Part shown: positions 1 through 7,305 of the stretch, in pieces
Layout: every line of letters starts with the position of its first letter
How positions within the stretch are numbered: the first letter of the stretch is position 1
Assembly: GCA_039933635.1 (NCBI GenBank)
Contig: JBDTNQ010000109.1
Location: forward strand, 1-15,310
Direction: 5' to 3'
DNA length: 15,310 nt
Source: JBDTNQ01 sp039933635
GTDB taxonomy: Bacteria; Acidobacteriota; Vicinamibacteria; Vicinamibacterales; SCN-69-37
Notes under the pieces: model-generated
Told to the model about the DNA's origin: nothing
The model's input: only the letters and a program-made list of their open reading frames with translations
The model's database searches: none
Translations under genes and position numbers: made by a program

Positions 1-54
1 CCCAGAACCCCGAACCGAACCCAGAACCACAGAACCCGGCACCCAGAACCTGTA
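1..54. repeat. Low-complexity 'gaaccc' intergenic tract
   Basis: The first 54 bases are non-coding and made of imperfect short units of the type cagaaccc and gaaccga. Bases 5-23 nearly repeat bases 9440-9458: the core gaaccccgaaccgaaccc differs there by one base. The tract lies directly downstream of the stop codon of the MutS-like gene. It has no hairpin followed by a T-run, so I do not call it a terminator. Whatever gene lies to the left is outside the window. Confidence 0.5.
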
Positions 55-1866
55 TCACACCTCCAACCCAATCGACCGCATCAACGCGAGCGCGTTGCTT
101 GTCTCGACGAGGCCTGGGCGCAGGGTGTAGTCGAAGTGCAGCACGCCCTCGGTGAATTGATCCGCGAAGTGCGCATTGGTGGCAACGGCGGAAAGGCGAT
201 CGGCAATCGCGGCCAGTGCGAGGTCGTGGGTCGTCACCAGGCCGACGGCGCCCGCTTGCACCAGCCCTGTCAGCAGGGCTTCAGCGCCCACCCGGCGATC
301 GTGCGAGTTGGTGCCGCTTAGGATCTCGTCGAGCAAGAACAGGGCCGCGCCGTCCGTGGCGCGGACCAGGTCCACGATCGCCTTCAGTCGCGTAATCTCC
401 GCGAAGAAGCGCGAACGACCATCCGTGAGCGAATCCTGCACGCGAATGGACGCCCCGATCGCCATCGGTGACATGCGGCATGTCGCCGCGCGCACCGGAG
501 CGCCCATCCATGACAGCACGACGGTCGTGCCGAGAGCTCGGAGCCACGTGCTCTTACCGGACATGTTCGAGCCGCTGACGATCAGCAACTGCAGACCATC
601 GCGGCGGAGTTCCACATCGTTGCTGACGGCCTCGGGTGGGAGCGCTGGGTGCGCGATGTTCGTGGCCACGAGCACAGGCGGGCCGTCCACAATCTCTGGA
701 AACCGATAGTTCGGGTGCTCGGCGGCGAAGGCCCCGAGCGCGAGCAACGTCTCGAATTCACCCACGGCGTCGAGCCATTCGGGGATGTGCACGCCTGACT
801 CGGCGCGCCAGGCCTCGATGGCGAACGCCCACTGCGTCGTCCACATCACGAGCGCGGCTGGCAATGCGAACAGGAAGTTGTGACTCGACTCGAGCAGCGC
901 GACGAGTCGTGAGAGGCGCGCGATGGCGGTTGACGCGCGCTGGCGGCCGCCGAGTGAGTCCCGCAGCGCCTCCAGTCGTGGACTGGTGAATCGCTCCCGC
1001 TCCAGCACGCGCAACAACTCGGCCAGCACGTCCAGGTCGTGCGCCGGTTCGTCGACGGCGGCCACCACTGCGGCGACTCGAACGCGCAGGAAGACCGCGA
1101 CCGCCACTTGCGCGAGCAGGCTCGTCCACACGAGCCAGCCGAATCGTGCCGTCGGTGCCCACACGACCAGCACCGCTGCCGTTGTCGTGACGAGTGCGGC
1201 GATGCCGATGCGCCATCCCCTGCCGGCGAGCCGAATGGGCGACTGGGACCAGCGACGAAGGACGGGGGCGTCGACAGCGGTACGGACCTGGTCGCCGAGT
1301 ACCGCCACCGCTTCGCGGAGGTCGAGTCGGCCGGCCAGTTCACGAACGGCTTCCTGCCTTGCGCGCGACTCTTCGCCGCCAGCCGGCGTGAGCAACCAGC
1401 GCGTGAGCACCTCCTCGCCGGCGCGCGTGCGAGTCGTCGCGAGCAATTCGAACAGGCTGCCGCGCCCGAAGAGGTCCAGATCGTCGGCGAAGATGTGATC
1501 GGTGGGCCGATGGCCGTCACCCGATCGACCCTGCCCAATCCACTGATGACGAATCCGGGCGAGTCCCCGCTCGTAGAACGCCACGGCCGACGCCGCGCGG
1601 TCGCGGGCGTTCAGCACCCGGGCGTGGATTATTGCTGCGATCACGAATGTCGCGAGGGGAATCAGCAACCACGGCAGCCCCCGCAGGCCGCCGGCGATGA
1701 GCACCGCCACGGCGCAACCGGCGATGATGAGCCGCACCGCGCTCATCCGCGCGTGTTGGTTCTCGCGGCGCTGAAGCACAGCACGGCGCTCCGTGAGGCA
1801 CCGTTCGTAGATCGCCTCGATCTCTGATGTGCGGGAGGAAGAGCGGGAAGAAGAAATGTCAGACAC
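55..1866 (-). CDS. Membrane-anchored MutS-family ATPase lacking the mismatch-recognition domain
   Basis: The protein has about 603 residues from a GTG start. Its C-terminal third is a MutS domain V ATPase: Walker A GSNMSGKST at about 432-440, Walker B LFLLDE at about 510-514, followed by the SGTNSHDR segment, and the switch histidine in TTHDLA near 547. The middle resembles the MutS core/lever. The N-terminal mismatch-binding domain of classical MutS (about 850 residues) is missing. Instead there are two hydrophobic helices at about 43-85 and a further hydrophobic stretch near 220-270, so the protein probably sits in the inner membrane. The reading frame is open up to a TTG at 1950. I prefer GTG 1866 because the longer form would translate the hairpin at 1907-1932. 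A -10-like TAGACT lies at 1880-1885, and no clear Shine-Dalgarno is visible. A role in mismatch repair is doubtful; the ATPase call is firm. Confidence 0.85.
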   Translation of the reverse strand: MSDISSSRSSSRTSEIEAIYERCLTERRAVLQRRENQHARMSAVRLIIAGCAVAVLIAGGLRGLPWLLIPLATFVIAAIIHARVLNARDRAASAVAFYERGLARIRHQWIGQGRSGDGHRPTDHIFADDLDLFGRGSLFELLATTRTRAGEEVLTRWLLTPAGGEESRARQEAVRELAGRLDLREAVAVLGDQVRTAVDAPVLRRWSQSPIRLAGRGWRIGIAALVTTTAAVLVVWAPTARFGWLVWTSLLAQVAVAVFLRVRVAAVVAAVDEPAHDLDVLAELLRVLERERFTSPRLEALRDSLGGRQRASTAIARLSRLVALLESSHNFLFALPAALVMWTTQWAFAIEAWRAESGVHIPEWLDAVGEFETLLALGAFAAEHPNYRFPEIVDGPPVLVATNIAHPALPPEAVSNDVELRRDGLQLLIVSGSNMSGKSTWLRALGTTVVLSWMGAPVRAATCRMSPMAIGASIRVQDSLTDGRSRFFAEITRLKAIVDLVRATDGAALFLLDEILSGTNSHDRRVGAEALLTGLVQAGAVGLVTTHDLALAAIADRLSAVATNAHFADQFTEGVLHFDYTLRPGLVETSNALALMRSIGLEV

Positions 1867-1906
1867 GACCGTTGAGACGAGTCTATGTCGAGATCCACAG
1901 CGTGCC

Positions 1907-1932
1907 CGCCCCGGACCTGAAGGTCCGGGGCG
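1907..1932. other. 12-bp perfect GC-rich hairpin between peroxidase and MutS-like genes
   Basis: The left arm c1907-t1918 pairs perfectly with a1921-g1932 around a GA centre, giving 12 base pairs with the arm CGCCCCGGACCT. It lies between the peroxidase stop at 1960 and the GTG at 1866. No T-run follows on either strand, so a classical Rho-independent terminator is not supported. It could reduce read-through, protect the 3' end of the upstream mRNA, or be one copy of a dispersed palindromic element. Only one copy is visible in this window. Confidence 0.6.
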
Positions 1933-1959
1933 AGACGGCGCGGACAACAATGACCATCT

Positions 1960-3075
1960 TCAGTTACGCGGCGGACCGAAGTCCGGGTTCGTCAGAAACG
2001 TCCGGTCCGTGAGGCTGTTCAGAAACGCGACGAGATCCTGCCGCTCGGTGTCGTCGAGCGTGAAGCCCTTGATGCGGTCGCTCCTCAACGGACCGTCGAC
2101 GCCAGCGTGGCTGTAGTGGGTGAGCACCGCGTCGAGCGTCGGCAGACTGCCATCGTGCATGTACGGCGCAGTCACGGCGATATTCCGTAGCGTCGGTGCG
2201 CGAAATCGGCCCATGTCCTGCGCGCGACGACTCACGGCGAACAGCCCCTGATCGATGGCCGGATAGGCGCCGCGTCCATCCTCGTTGTAGAGACCGACGT
2301 TGTGGAAGACCACATCCGGCGCGTCCCCGCCTTCGAACGTGGTCGCGCCCGAGAGGTTGAATCCCGCGTGGCACTCGCTGCACCGCAGCCGCGTGGAGAA
2401 GAACAACGTCATGCCGCGCTGCGCGGACGGCGAGAGCGCGGCTCGGTCGTCACGATAGAGGTAGCGATCGAGCGCCGTGTTGCCCGCGATCAACGTGCGC
2501 TCGAACGACGCGATGGCCTTGACGATGTGCCCGAGAGAGATCGGCGTCGCCGTCTCCGGAAACGCGGCCTGAAAGCGGGCGCGATCCGCGGGTGGATCGA
2601 AGCGCGCCAGAATGGCGCCGTCGCGTCCCGTCATGCCGAGCTCGATTGGATGTTCGTTGAACATCGGCACGGCCATCTGATCCTCGAGCGAGCGAATGGT
2701 GTCGTCCGCCCAGCCGAACGTGGCGTTGTAGGCCACGTTGGTCAGCGACATCGCACTGCGCGCGTGCCGCGCGCCCGTTGAGCCTACGGCATGATCGAGA
2801 CCGTCGGTAAACGCGCGCGCCTGCTGGTGGCAGGATGCGCACGCGTACGTCTGATTTCCCGACAGGCGCGTGTCATAGAAGAGCCGTCGGCCAAGATCCA
2901 CCTTGGCCACCGACATCGGGTTGCCCTGAGGTACGCGCGGGATCGGAGATCCGGCGGGGAGATGCCACACGAAGTCCGAAACCGGGACGGCCGTTACCGG
3001 AACGGCCGTCCCCGCCTGCCAGCCGGCAGTAACCAGCGCGGCCAGCCACACCCCTCGCCGAATGACCGAAATCAC
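1960..3075 (-). CDS. Di-heme cytochrome c peroxidase (CcpA/MauG family), exported
   Basis: The protein has 371 residues, a usual length for the family. It starts with GTG, preceded by a good ribosome site (TGAGG, about 5 bases away). Residues 1-24 form a Sec signal peptide. Two c-type heme sites are present: CASCH at 79-83 and CSECH at 232-236. The conserved APTLRNIAVTAPYMHDG block at 293-309 carries the Met/His region near the second heme. Proteins of this family reduce hydrogen peroxide to water in the periplasm with electrons from small cytochromes or quinol-linked carriers; MauG relatives instead oxidise protein side chains. The sequence does not clearly separate these roles, but peroxidase is more likely because no methylamine dehydrogenase gene is nearby. 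It follows the TPR gene by 21 bases and is probably co-transcribed with it. Confidence 0.92.
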   Translation of the reverse strand: MISVIRRGVWLAALVTAGWQAGTAVPVTAVPVSDFVWHLPAGSPIPRVPQGNPMSVAKVDLGRRLFYDTRLSGNQTYACASCHQQARAFTDGLDHAVGSTGARHARSAMSLTNVAYNATFGWADDTIRSLEDQMAVPMFNEHPIELGMTGRDGAILARFDPPADRARFQAAFPETATPISLGHIVKAIASFERTLIAGNTALDRYLYRDDRAALSPSAQRGMTLFFSTRLRCSECHAGFNLSGATTFEGGDAPDVVFHNVGLYNEDGRGAYPAIDQGLFAVSRRAQDMGRFRAPTLRNIAVTAPYMHDGSLPTLDAVLTHYSHAGVDGPLRSDRIKGFTLDDTERQDLVAFLNSLTDRTFLTNPDFGPPRN

Positions 3076-3096
3076 TGCGGCCTCACGGTGTTCCGG

Positions 3097-3783
3097 CTAG
3101 TTCCAGATCGACTGATGTCCCGTCAACGCCATCGCGGACGTCGTCGTGGCCATCTTCGAACGTTCCTGAATCCAGCCGTCCAGGTCGGTGACGACCTTGG
3201 CGTCGACACCGGCGGCGTCGGCCCTGCGCTCGTTCACCCACTCGGTCATGGCCTTCAGCAGGTCGTCCGCCTGCTTCCGGTCCTTGCCGAACAGATCCAG
3301 GTACGCCTTCTTGGCATCGTCGACCCGGTTGAGCTTCAGATAGGCGACGCCGCGATATTCGATCGCGTCCGGAAACCCCGGTGCCAGGGCCAGGGCCTTG
3401 TCGTACATCTTCAGCGCCGTGGCGTAGTCGCCGGTCTTGCGGGACGCGTAGCCGAGGCCGTTGTAGGCCTGGTAGAAGTTCGGCAGCAGGTCCGACGCCT
3501 TCTGGAAGTCCTTCAGGGCCTTGGTGTACTCGTCTTTGGCTTTGTCGAGGTTCTTCGCGTGCTCCTTGGCGTCCTTGCTGGTCTGCGCCTCCAGCTTGTC
3601 GCCCTTGTCGCGGTGGCCGATGCCACTGTTGTAGGAGTCCCGCGCCATCTGCTCCGGCGTCCGCTCCGGCATCGACGCCGAGGGTGCCGATCCGCCCCCG
3701 ACCGCGCCGCCATTGGCCAGCGCGGTGGCGCCGGCGCCGAAACTCATCGTGAGGATCATTCCGTAGATCATCTGTCGTCGCAT
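3097..3783 (-). CDS. Secreted TPR-repeat protein
   Basis: The protein has 228 residues. It starts at ATG 3783 behind AAGGAG, with a spacer of about 10 bases. Residues 1-23 look like a Sec signal peptide ending in ALA, followed by a Gly/Ser/Ala-rich linker. At least two tetratricopeptide repeats follow at about 100-170, with typical YNGLGYASRKTGDYATAL and YRGVAYLKLNRVDDAKKAY helices. Before them, at about 50-90, lies a Lys/Asp-rich helical segment. TPR proteins are adaptors that hold other proteins together; the partner is not visible here. Lying between the YceI and peroxidase genes with short gaps (57 and 21 bases), it may help assemble or scaffold a periplasmic complex of those products. 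That is inference from position only. The C-terminal 55 residues have no recognised motif. Confidence 0.85.
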   Translation of the reverse strand: MRRQMIYGMILTMSFGAGATALANGGAVGGGSAPSASMPERTPEQMARDSYNSGIGHRDKGDKLEAQTSKDAKEHAKNLDKAKDEYTKALKDFQKASDLLPNFYQAYNGLGYASRKTGDYATALKMYDKALALAPGFPDAIEYRGVAYLKLNRVDDAKKAYLDLFGKDRKQADDLLKAMTEWVNERRADAAGVDAKVVTDLDGWIQERSKMATTTSAMALTGHQSIWN

Positions 3784-3840
3784 GTCTGCTCTGCTCCTTG
3801 CCGCGTGGGAAGTTCGCGGCAGTGTCGTCGTGAGGTGCGT

Positions 3841-4431
3841 TTACCGGGTCATCTCGAGGTCGATCGTGATGCGCACGTCGTTGCCGACGATGGCTCCACC
3901 GCCCTCGATGAGTTCGTTGTAGCGCAGACCGAAATCGCGCCTGTCGATGAGCGTCGTGGCCGTGGCGCCGATGCGGGCATGACCATCCAGGTCCTTGACC
4001 GCCGCCGTCGGGCCTTCGACGTCCAGTTGCACTTCTTTCGTGACACCGTGCATCGTCAGATTGCCGACGACTGCGAAGTGCCCCGCGGTAACGTTGGTGA
4101 CGCGCGTGGAGAGGAAGGTGATTTGCGTAAACTTCTGCACGTCGAAGAAGCCGGCGCTCTTCAGATCACGATCGCGTTGCGCGTTTCGAGTGTTGATCGT
4201 GCGTGCCTCCAGGACGGCGCGAATCTTCAGCGTGTCCGCCATCCGGGCCGGGTCGAAACTCACCGTGCCCGTGGGCCCATCGAACTCACCGTGGACGTTT
4301 GCCACGAGCATGTGCCGGACGGTGAACTGCGCCAGCGAGTGCCCGGGGTCGATGGTCCAGGTGGCACTCTGAGCCGACGCCGGAGCCGGAGACAGCAGAC
4401 CGCACAGGAGAGTCAGGACAAGGGCGCGCAC
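3841..4431 (-). CDS. YceI family periplasmic protein
   Basis: The predicted protein has 196 residues. It has the YceI (polyisoprenoid-binding-like, lipocalin-fold) pattern: TWTIDPGHSLAQFTVRHM near the mature N-terminus, a GEFDGPTGTVSFDP strand pair, DLKSAGFFDVQKFTQITF in the middle, LTMHGVTKEVQLDV, and the closing VGNDVRITIDLEMTR. YceI proteins bind long isoprenoid chains in their barrel and are linked to envelope stress and quinone or carotenoid handling. I chose GTG 4431 because it gives a clean signal peptide (MRALVLTLLCGLLSPAPASA, cut before QS) and the usual length. The frame is open to another GTG at 4512, which would add a 27-residue extension. Neither start has a good Shine-Dalgarno. 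An isoprenoid binder beside a peroxidase suggests a redox or envelope-stress role, but the ligand is unknown. Confidence 0.9.
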   Translation of the reverse strand: MRALVLTLLCGLLSPAPASAQSATWTIDPGHSLAQFTVRHMLVANVHGEFDGPTGTVSFDPARMADTLKIRAVLEARTINTRNAQRDRDLKSAGFFDVQKFTQITFLSTRVTNVTAGHFAVVGNLTMHGVTKEVQLDVEGPTAAVKDLDGHARIGATATTLIDRRDFGLRYNELIEGGGAIVGNDVRITIDLEMTR

Positions 4432-4552
4432 AGCGGTTTGCGGAGCAAAGGGAGTGCCACGACGAAAACCGGCCGTTTGACAGGCCGCGGCAACCGAAGG
4501 CCTCGCCGCCACTGACGGCCAGCGTAAGCCCTGACGAGCGGCGTAAATTTTG

Positions 4553-4975
4553 CTACTTGGCCCGTTTCGCCACCAGTTCCTCCGTGGCGAGGTCGCCGAC
4601 CTGACGGGTGAACTTGATCTCGTCGGCCGACGCCAGCTTGCCAGTGTAAATGATGTTGATCGTCATGCCGCCGAAGTCCAGCGTTTCTGTGAAGGTGATC
4701 GTGCCGTTTTCGACCTTGCCGGCCTTCACTTCTGAGGTGCCGTTGTCGGAGGTGATCTTGCCCGTGAGGGCCGAGGCCTTCTGCACGAGTTCGTAGGTGT
4801 AGTTCTGAACGCCGATCTGGGTGTCGAACGACGCCTTCCACGTGCCGCTGACGTCGGCCGCGGGCGCCGCAGGTGGAGCGGACTGGGCCACGGCGGGTGA
4901 CACGAACGCGAGGAGCAGGATGGCAGCGAACAGGAATCGATGAGTGATGGCGTCACCGAGTGTCCTCCCGGCCAT
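4553..4975 (-). CDS. Small secreted lipocalin-like protein of unknown function
   Basis: The protein has 140 residues from ATG 4975; a TTG at 4987 would add four residues. Residues 1-31 form a signal peptide with the hydrophobic core FLFAAILLLAFVSPAVA. The mature part begins with an Ala/Pro-rich linker. It continues as a run of predicted beta strands: DVSGTWKASFDT, NYTYELVQKASALTGKIT, GKVENGTITFTETLDFGG and MTINIIYTGKLASADEIKFT. This alternation of 'W-x-beta', 'L-x-G' and 'G-x-I' strands is typical of small exported lipocalin-like or streptavidin-like barrel domains found often in Acidobacteriota and Planctomycetota, sometimes attached to enzymes. No catalytic motif is visible. It is the first gene of the minus-strand run, 121 bases before the preferred YceI start, and divergent from the gene at 5022. 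I cannot name a ligand. Confidence 0.78.
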   Translation of the reverse strand: MAGRTLGDAITHRFLFAAILLLAFVSPAVAQSAPPAAPAADVSGTWKASFDTQIGVQNYTYELVQKASALTGKITSDNGTSEVKAGKVENGTITFTETLDFGGMTINIIYTGKLASADEIKFTRQVGDLATEELVAKRAK

Positions 4976-4980
4976 GGCCC

Positions 4981-5010
4981 CTGTCAACGAGACAACGTAC
5001 GCGATAAGCT
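4981..5010 (+). promoter_or_regulatory. Possible sigma70-type promoter for the DAC-like gene
   Basis: CTGTCA at 4981-4986 matches the -35 consensus at four of six positions. An 18-base spacer separates it from TAAGCT at 5005-5010, which matches the -10 consensus at three of six. Transcription would begin near 5016-5018, just before the ATG at 5022, which supports that start over the upstream in-frame ATGs at 4944, 4947 and 4974. The match is modest. Confidence 0.3.
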
Positions 5011-5021
5011 CGACCGGACAG

Positions 5022-6164
5022 ATGACGGAACCAGGCTATCCGGCGGCGCGCGCAATCGCCGCGCGAATCCAGGCGCATTTCAGCCGCCATCTGGCGGCCG
5101 CTTGGGCTCAGGACCAGACGACGGATCTCGCGCCGAAACCCGATGAAGCGAGCATCGAAGCCATCATCGATGTGGCGTTCTGGGCCAGCCTCCGCCGCGA
5201 GGAGGGCGTCACGCCCAGGATCTCGCTGGCCTACATGCCCCCAGAGGCCACGGCACGGCCATTGACGTTCGAGCGGCCGCTGCCATTGTCACCGGCGGCG
5301 TTGTCGCGGTTGGCGCCGGCGGTGGAACGCCCGGGCATCCACCTGGGCGTCTGGCGCGACGATCAAGGCGATTTCCGAATCTGGGGCACGACGCGGCAGT
5401 TGCCCGTGTACTGCTTCGTCCTCGAGGTCGTCGCCTCGGGACTCCTGGTGGTGAAGCACCGGACGGACTCGTTCGGCAAGTTCGTCAACGTGGCCGTGCT
5501 CGAGGGTGATCAGATCAAGTTCGTGGACGAAACGAGCGCGCGAGTGCCGGACTGCCCGGGCGTCGTGGCGTCCCTGCTCGGTGTCGACGTCCCAGGCTTG
5601 CGCGCTGATGGGGTCAACGTCTTGGTGCAGCTCGCCGCGTCGATGCGGGCGCACGGCCGCGGCGGCGCGCTGCTCGTCATTCCCTCCGCCAACGCCACGT
5701 GGGAGGACTCCATCGTGCACCCGGTGCTGTACGGCGTGTCGCCCCCGTTCTCGGAGTTGGCGACGCTGATGGAGCTGGCGCCGGAGGAAGCCGACACCCA
5801 CGAATGGCAGCAAAGTCTGCGTCGGTCGGTCGAGGCGATTGCCGGCCTCACCGCGGTAGATGGCGCCACGCTCATCAACGATCGCTACGAGCTTGTCGCG
5901 TTCGGGACGAAGATCACGCGGCGTCGTGGCAGCCCGCAGGTCGAGCGCATCCTCATGTCGGAACCCGTCGAGGGCAGCGTCAAGGAACCGGTCAATCCCT
6001 ACCAGCTCGGTGGCACGCGCCACCTGTCCGCGGCGCAGTTCGTGCACGACCAGCGGGACGCGACCGCGCTCGTGGCGTCACAGGACGGCCGCTTCACGAT
6101 CTTCAAGTGGTCAGCGTGCGAAGACATGGTGCACGCCCACAGGGTCGAGGCATTGTTGCTCTGA
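5022..6164 (+). CDS. Diadenylate-cyclase-like (DAC) domain protein with N-terminal sensor region
   Basis: The protein has 380 residues from ATG 5022. The C-terminal 130 residues resemble the DAC domain of DisA/DacA enzymes, which join two ATP to form c-di-AMP. DGA at 280-282 corresponds to the metal-binding DGA motif, and GGTRHLSAAQF from about 330 corresponds to the GTRHRxA motif. The acidic SEE motif that normally follows is replaced by ASQDG at about 352-356. The region before it (1-250) has no transmembrane helix. It resembles the sensor part named DACNV in annotated relatives, a recollection I could not check. The protein is therefore either a cytosolic nucleotide cyclase under control of its own sensor or a nucleotide-binding sensor that has lost synthesis. 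It is divergent from the exported-protein gene cluster. No c-di-AMP receptor or phosphodiesterase gene lies in the window. No Shine-Dalgarno is evident. Confidence 0.7.
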   Translation: MTEPGYPAARAIAARIQAHFSRHLAAAWAQDQTTDLAPKPDEASIEAIIDVAFWASLRREEGVTPRISLAYMPPEATARPLTFERPLPLSPAALSRLAPAVERPGIHLGVWRDDQGDFRIWGTTRQLPVYCFVLEVVASGLLVVKHRTDSFGKFVNVAVLEGDQIKFVDETSARVPDCPGVVASLLGVDVPGLRADGVNVLVQLAASMRAHGRGGALLVIPSANATWEDSIVHPVLYGVSPPFSELATLMELAPEEADTHEWQQSLRRSVEAIAGLTAVDGATLINDRYELVAFGTKITRRRGSPQVERILMSEPVEGSVKEPVNPYQLGGTRHLSAAQFVHDQRDATALVASQDGRFTIFKWSACEDMVHAHRVEALLL

Positions 6165-6194
6165 CGGGCCTGCGGCCGGCAGACGCCAGCCTGC

Positions 6195-6200
6195 TAGTAT
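6195..6200 (+). promoter_or_regulatory. -10-like element directly before the aldo/keto reductase start
   Basis: TAGTAT at 6195-6200 matches the -10 consensus at four of six positions and ends 8 bases before the ATG at 6209. A transcript starting 6-8 bases after it would begin at or next to the ATG, so the mRNA could be leaderless. There is no Shine-Dalgarno in the 15 bases before the ATG, which fits this reading. No convincing -35 is visible 16-19 bases upstream. Confidence 0.3.
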
Positions 6201-6208
6201 TCCCTCAC

Positions 6209-7237
6209 ATGGAATTCAGACAGCTGGGCGGGTCGGGCCTGCAGGTGCCTGTGTTCAGTTTTGGCACCGCGACCTTCGGCGGCAGCAATGACTTCTTCAA
6301 GGCATGGGCCGGCACGGAGGACGCCCAGGCGAAGCGGCTCGTGGACATCGCCATCGACGCCGGCGTCACGATGTTCGATACGGCCGATGTGTATTCGGCT
6401 GGGATGGCGGAGGATATTCTTGGCCGCGCGCTCGCCGGCCGTCGTGACAAGGTCCTCATCTCGACGAAGGGCACGTTTCGGACGGGACCGGGACCGAACG
6501 ACATCGGATCGTCGCGTCACCGCCTGATCGCCGCCTGCGAGGCCAGCCTGAAACGGCTCGGCACGGACTACATCGATGTCTACCAGCTTCACGGGTTCGA
6601 CGCCGTGACGCCCATCGAGGAGACCGTGCGCGCGCTCGACGATCTCGTGCGCGCCGGCAAGGTCCGCTACACAGGCTGCTCGAATTTCTCGGGCTGGCAC
6701 CTGATGAAATCGCTCGCCGTCGCGGACCGCCACGGCTGGACGCGCCACGTCGCGCATCAGGCCTACTACTCGCTGGTCGGCCGCGAGTACGAGTGGGAGC
6801 TGCTGCCGCTGGCGCAAGCCGAACGCGTGGGTACCGTGGTCTGGAGCCCGCTCGGTTGGGGCCGGCTGACCGGCAAGCTGCGACGCAATCAGCCCCCGCC
6901 GCAGGTGAGCCGCCTGCCGGGCACGATTCACGCGGCGCCGCCCGTGCCGGACGAACGCCTGTTCCGCGTCATGGACGCCATCGACGCGATTGCCGCGGAC
7001 ACGGGCAAGACGGTCACGCAGATTGCCCTCAACTGGCTGTTGCAGCGGCCGACCGTGGCGACGATCATTCTTGGCGCGCGCGACGAACAGCAGCTCCAGG
7101 AAAACCTGGGCGCCATCGGCTGGAGCCTGACGCCACAGCAGGTCGCTGCGCTGGATGAATCCAGCGACGTCACGCCGATCTATCCCTATTGGCACCAGCG
7201 CGGCACCATGGGCAGCAGAAACCCCAAGGTGGTTTGA
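6209..7237 (+). CDS. Aldo/keto reductase
   Basis: The protein has 342 residues, with a TIM-barrel AKR pattern from end to end. The catalytic tetrad is visible: D57 and Y62 in MFDTADVY, K87 in ISTKGTF, and H128 in VYQLHGFD. The C-terminal LGARDEQQLQENLGAIGWSL block belongs to the NADP(H)-binding part. Enzymes of this family reduce aldehydes and ketones, including sugars, with NADPH; the long form with TPIEETVRALDDLVRAGKVRYTG resembles the YajO/YghZ-like and potassium-channel beta-subunit-like branch. The ATG at 6209 is the natural N-terminus (MEFRQLGGSGLQVP). The protein lacks a signal peptide and is cytosolic. It lies 68 bases before a sugar transporter operon on the same strand, so it may act on the imported sugar or polyol. 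The substrate cannot be read from sequence. Confidence 0.93.
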   Translation: MEFRQLGGSGLQVPVFSFGTATFGGSNDFFKAWAGTEDAQAKRLVDIAIDAGVTMFDTADVYSAGMAEDILGRALAGRRDKVLISTKGTFRTGPGPNDIGSSRHRLIAACEASLKRLGTDYIDVYQLHGFDAVTPIEETVRALDDLVRAGKVRYTGCSNFSGWHLMKSLAVADRHGWTRHVAHQAYYSLVGREYEWELLPLAQAERVGTVVWSPLGWGRLTGKLRRNQPPPQVSRLPGTIHAAPPVPDERLFRVMDAIDAIAADTGKTVTQIALNWLLQRPTVATIILGARDEQQLQENLGAIGWSLTPQQVAALDESSDVTPIYPYWHQRGTMGSRNPKVV

Positions 7238-7238
7238 G

Positions 7239-7291
7239 AAGGGACCACGGGGCGAAGGGACCACGGGACCACGGGACGAGGGGACGAAGGG
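7239..7291. repeat. Purine-rich direct repeats (ggaccacgg) in the spacer before the permease
   Basis: The spacer between the reductase and the permease contains gggaccacggg-type units three times between about 7242 and 7277, followed by gacgagggg and gacgaagggg. It has strong strand bias (G and A on the plus strand). No hairpin or T-run is seen, and the permease start at 7306 lies just after it. The GAAGGGG at its end could serve as a poor ribosome site. Confidence 0.5.
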
Positions 7292-7305
7292 GTCGTGTCA
7301 CGCCG

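Noticed and set aside
2791..4515. Open frame of 574 codons on the plus strand
   Set aside because: It is antisense to the peroxidase, TPR and YceI genes, all of which have clear family motifs. Its composition is that of a shadow frame.
4982..4987. Perfect TTGACA on the minus strand upstream of the lipocalin-like gene
   Set aside because: A -10 at the right distance would lie inside the coding sequence after the ATG at 4975, and the hexamer there (GACACT) is weak. The in-frame ATG and signal peptide need a start upstream of that.
5289..6047. Open frame of 252 codons on the minus strand
   Set aside because: It lies wholly inside the DAC-like gene, is dominated by Arg/His/Asp/Gln as expected for an antisense frame of GC-rich DNA, and has no recognisable motif.
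6194..7264. Open frame of 356 codons on the minus strand
   Set aside because: It is antisense to the aldo/keto reductase, which has a full catalytic tetrad; the antisense product has no known motif.
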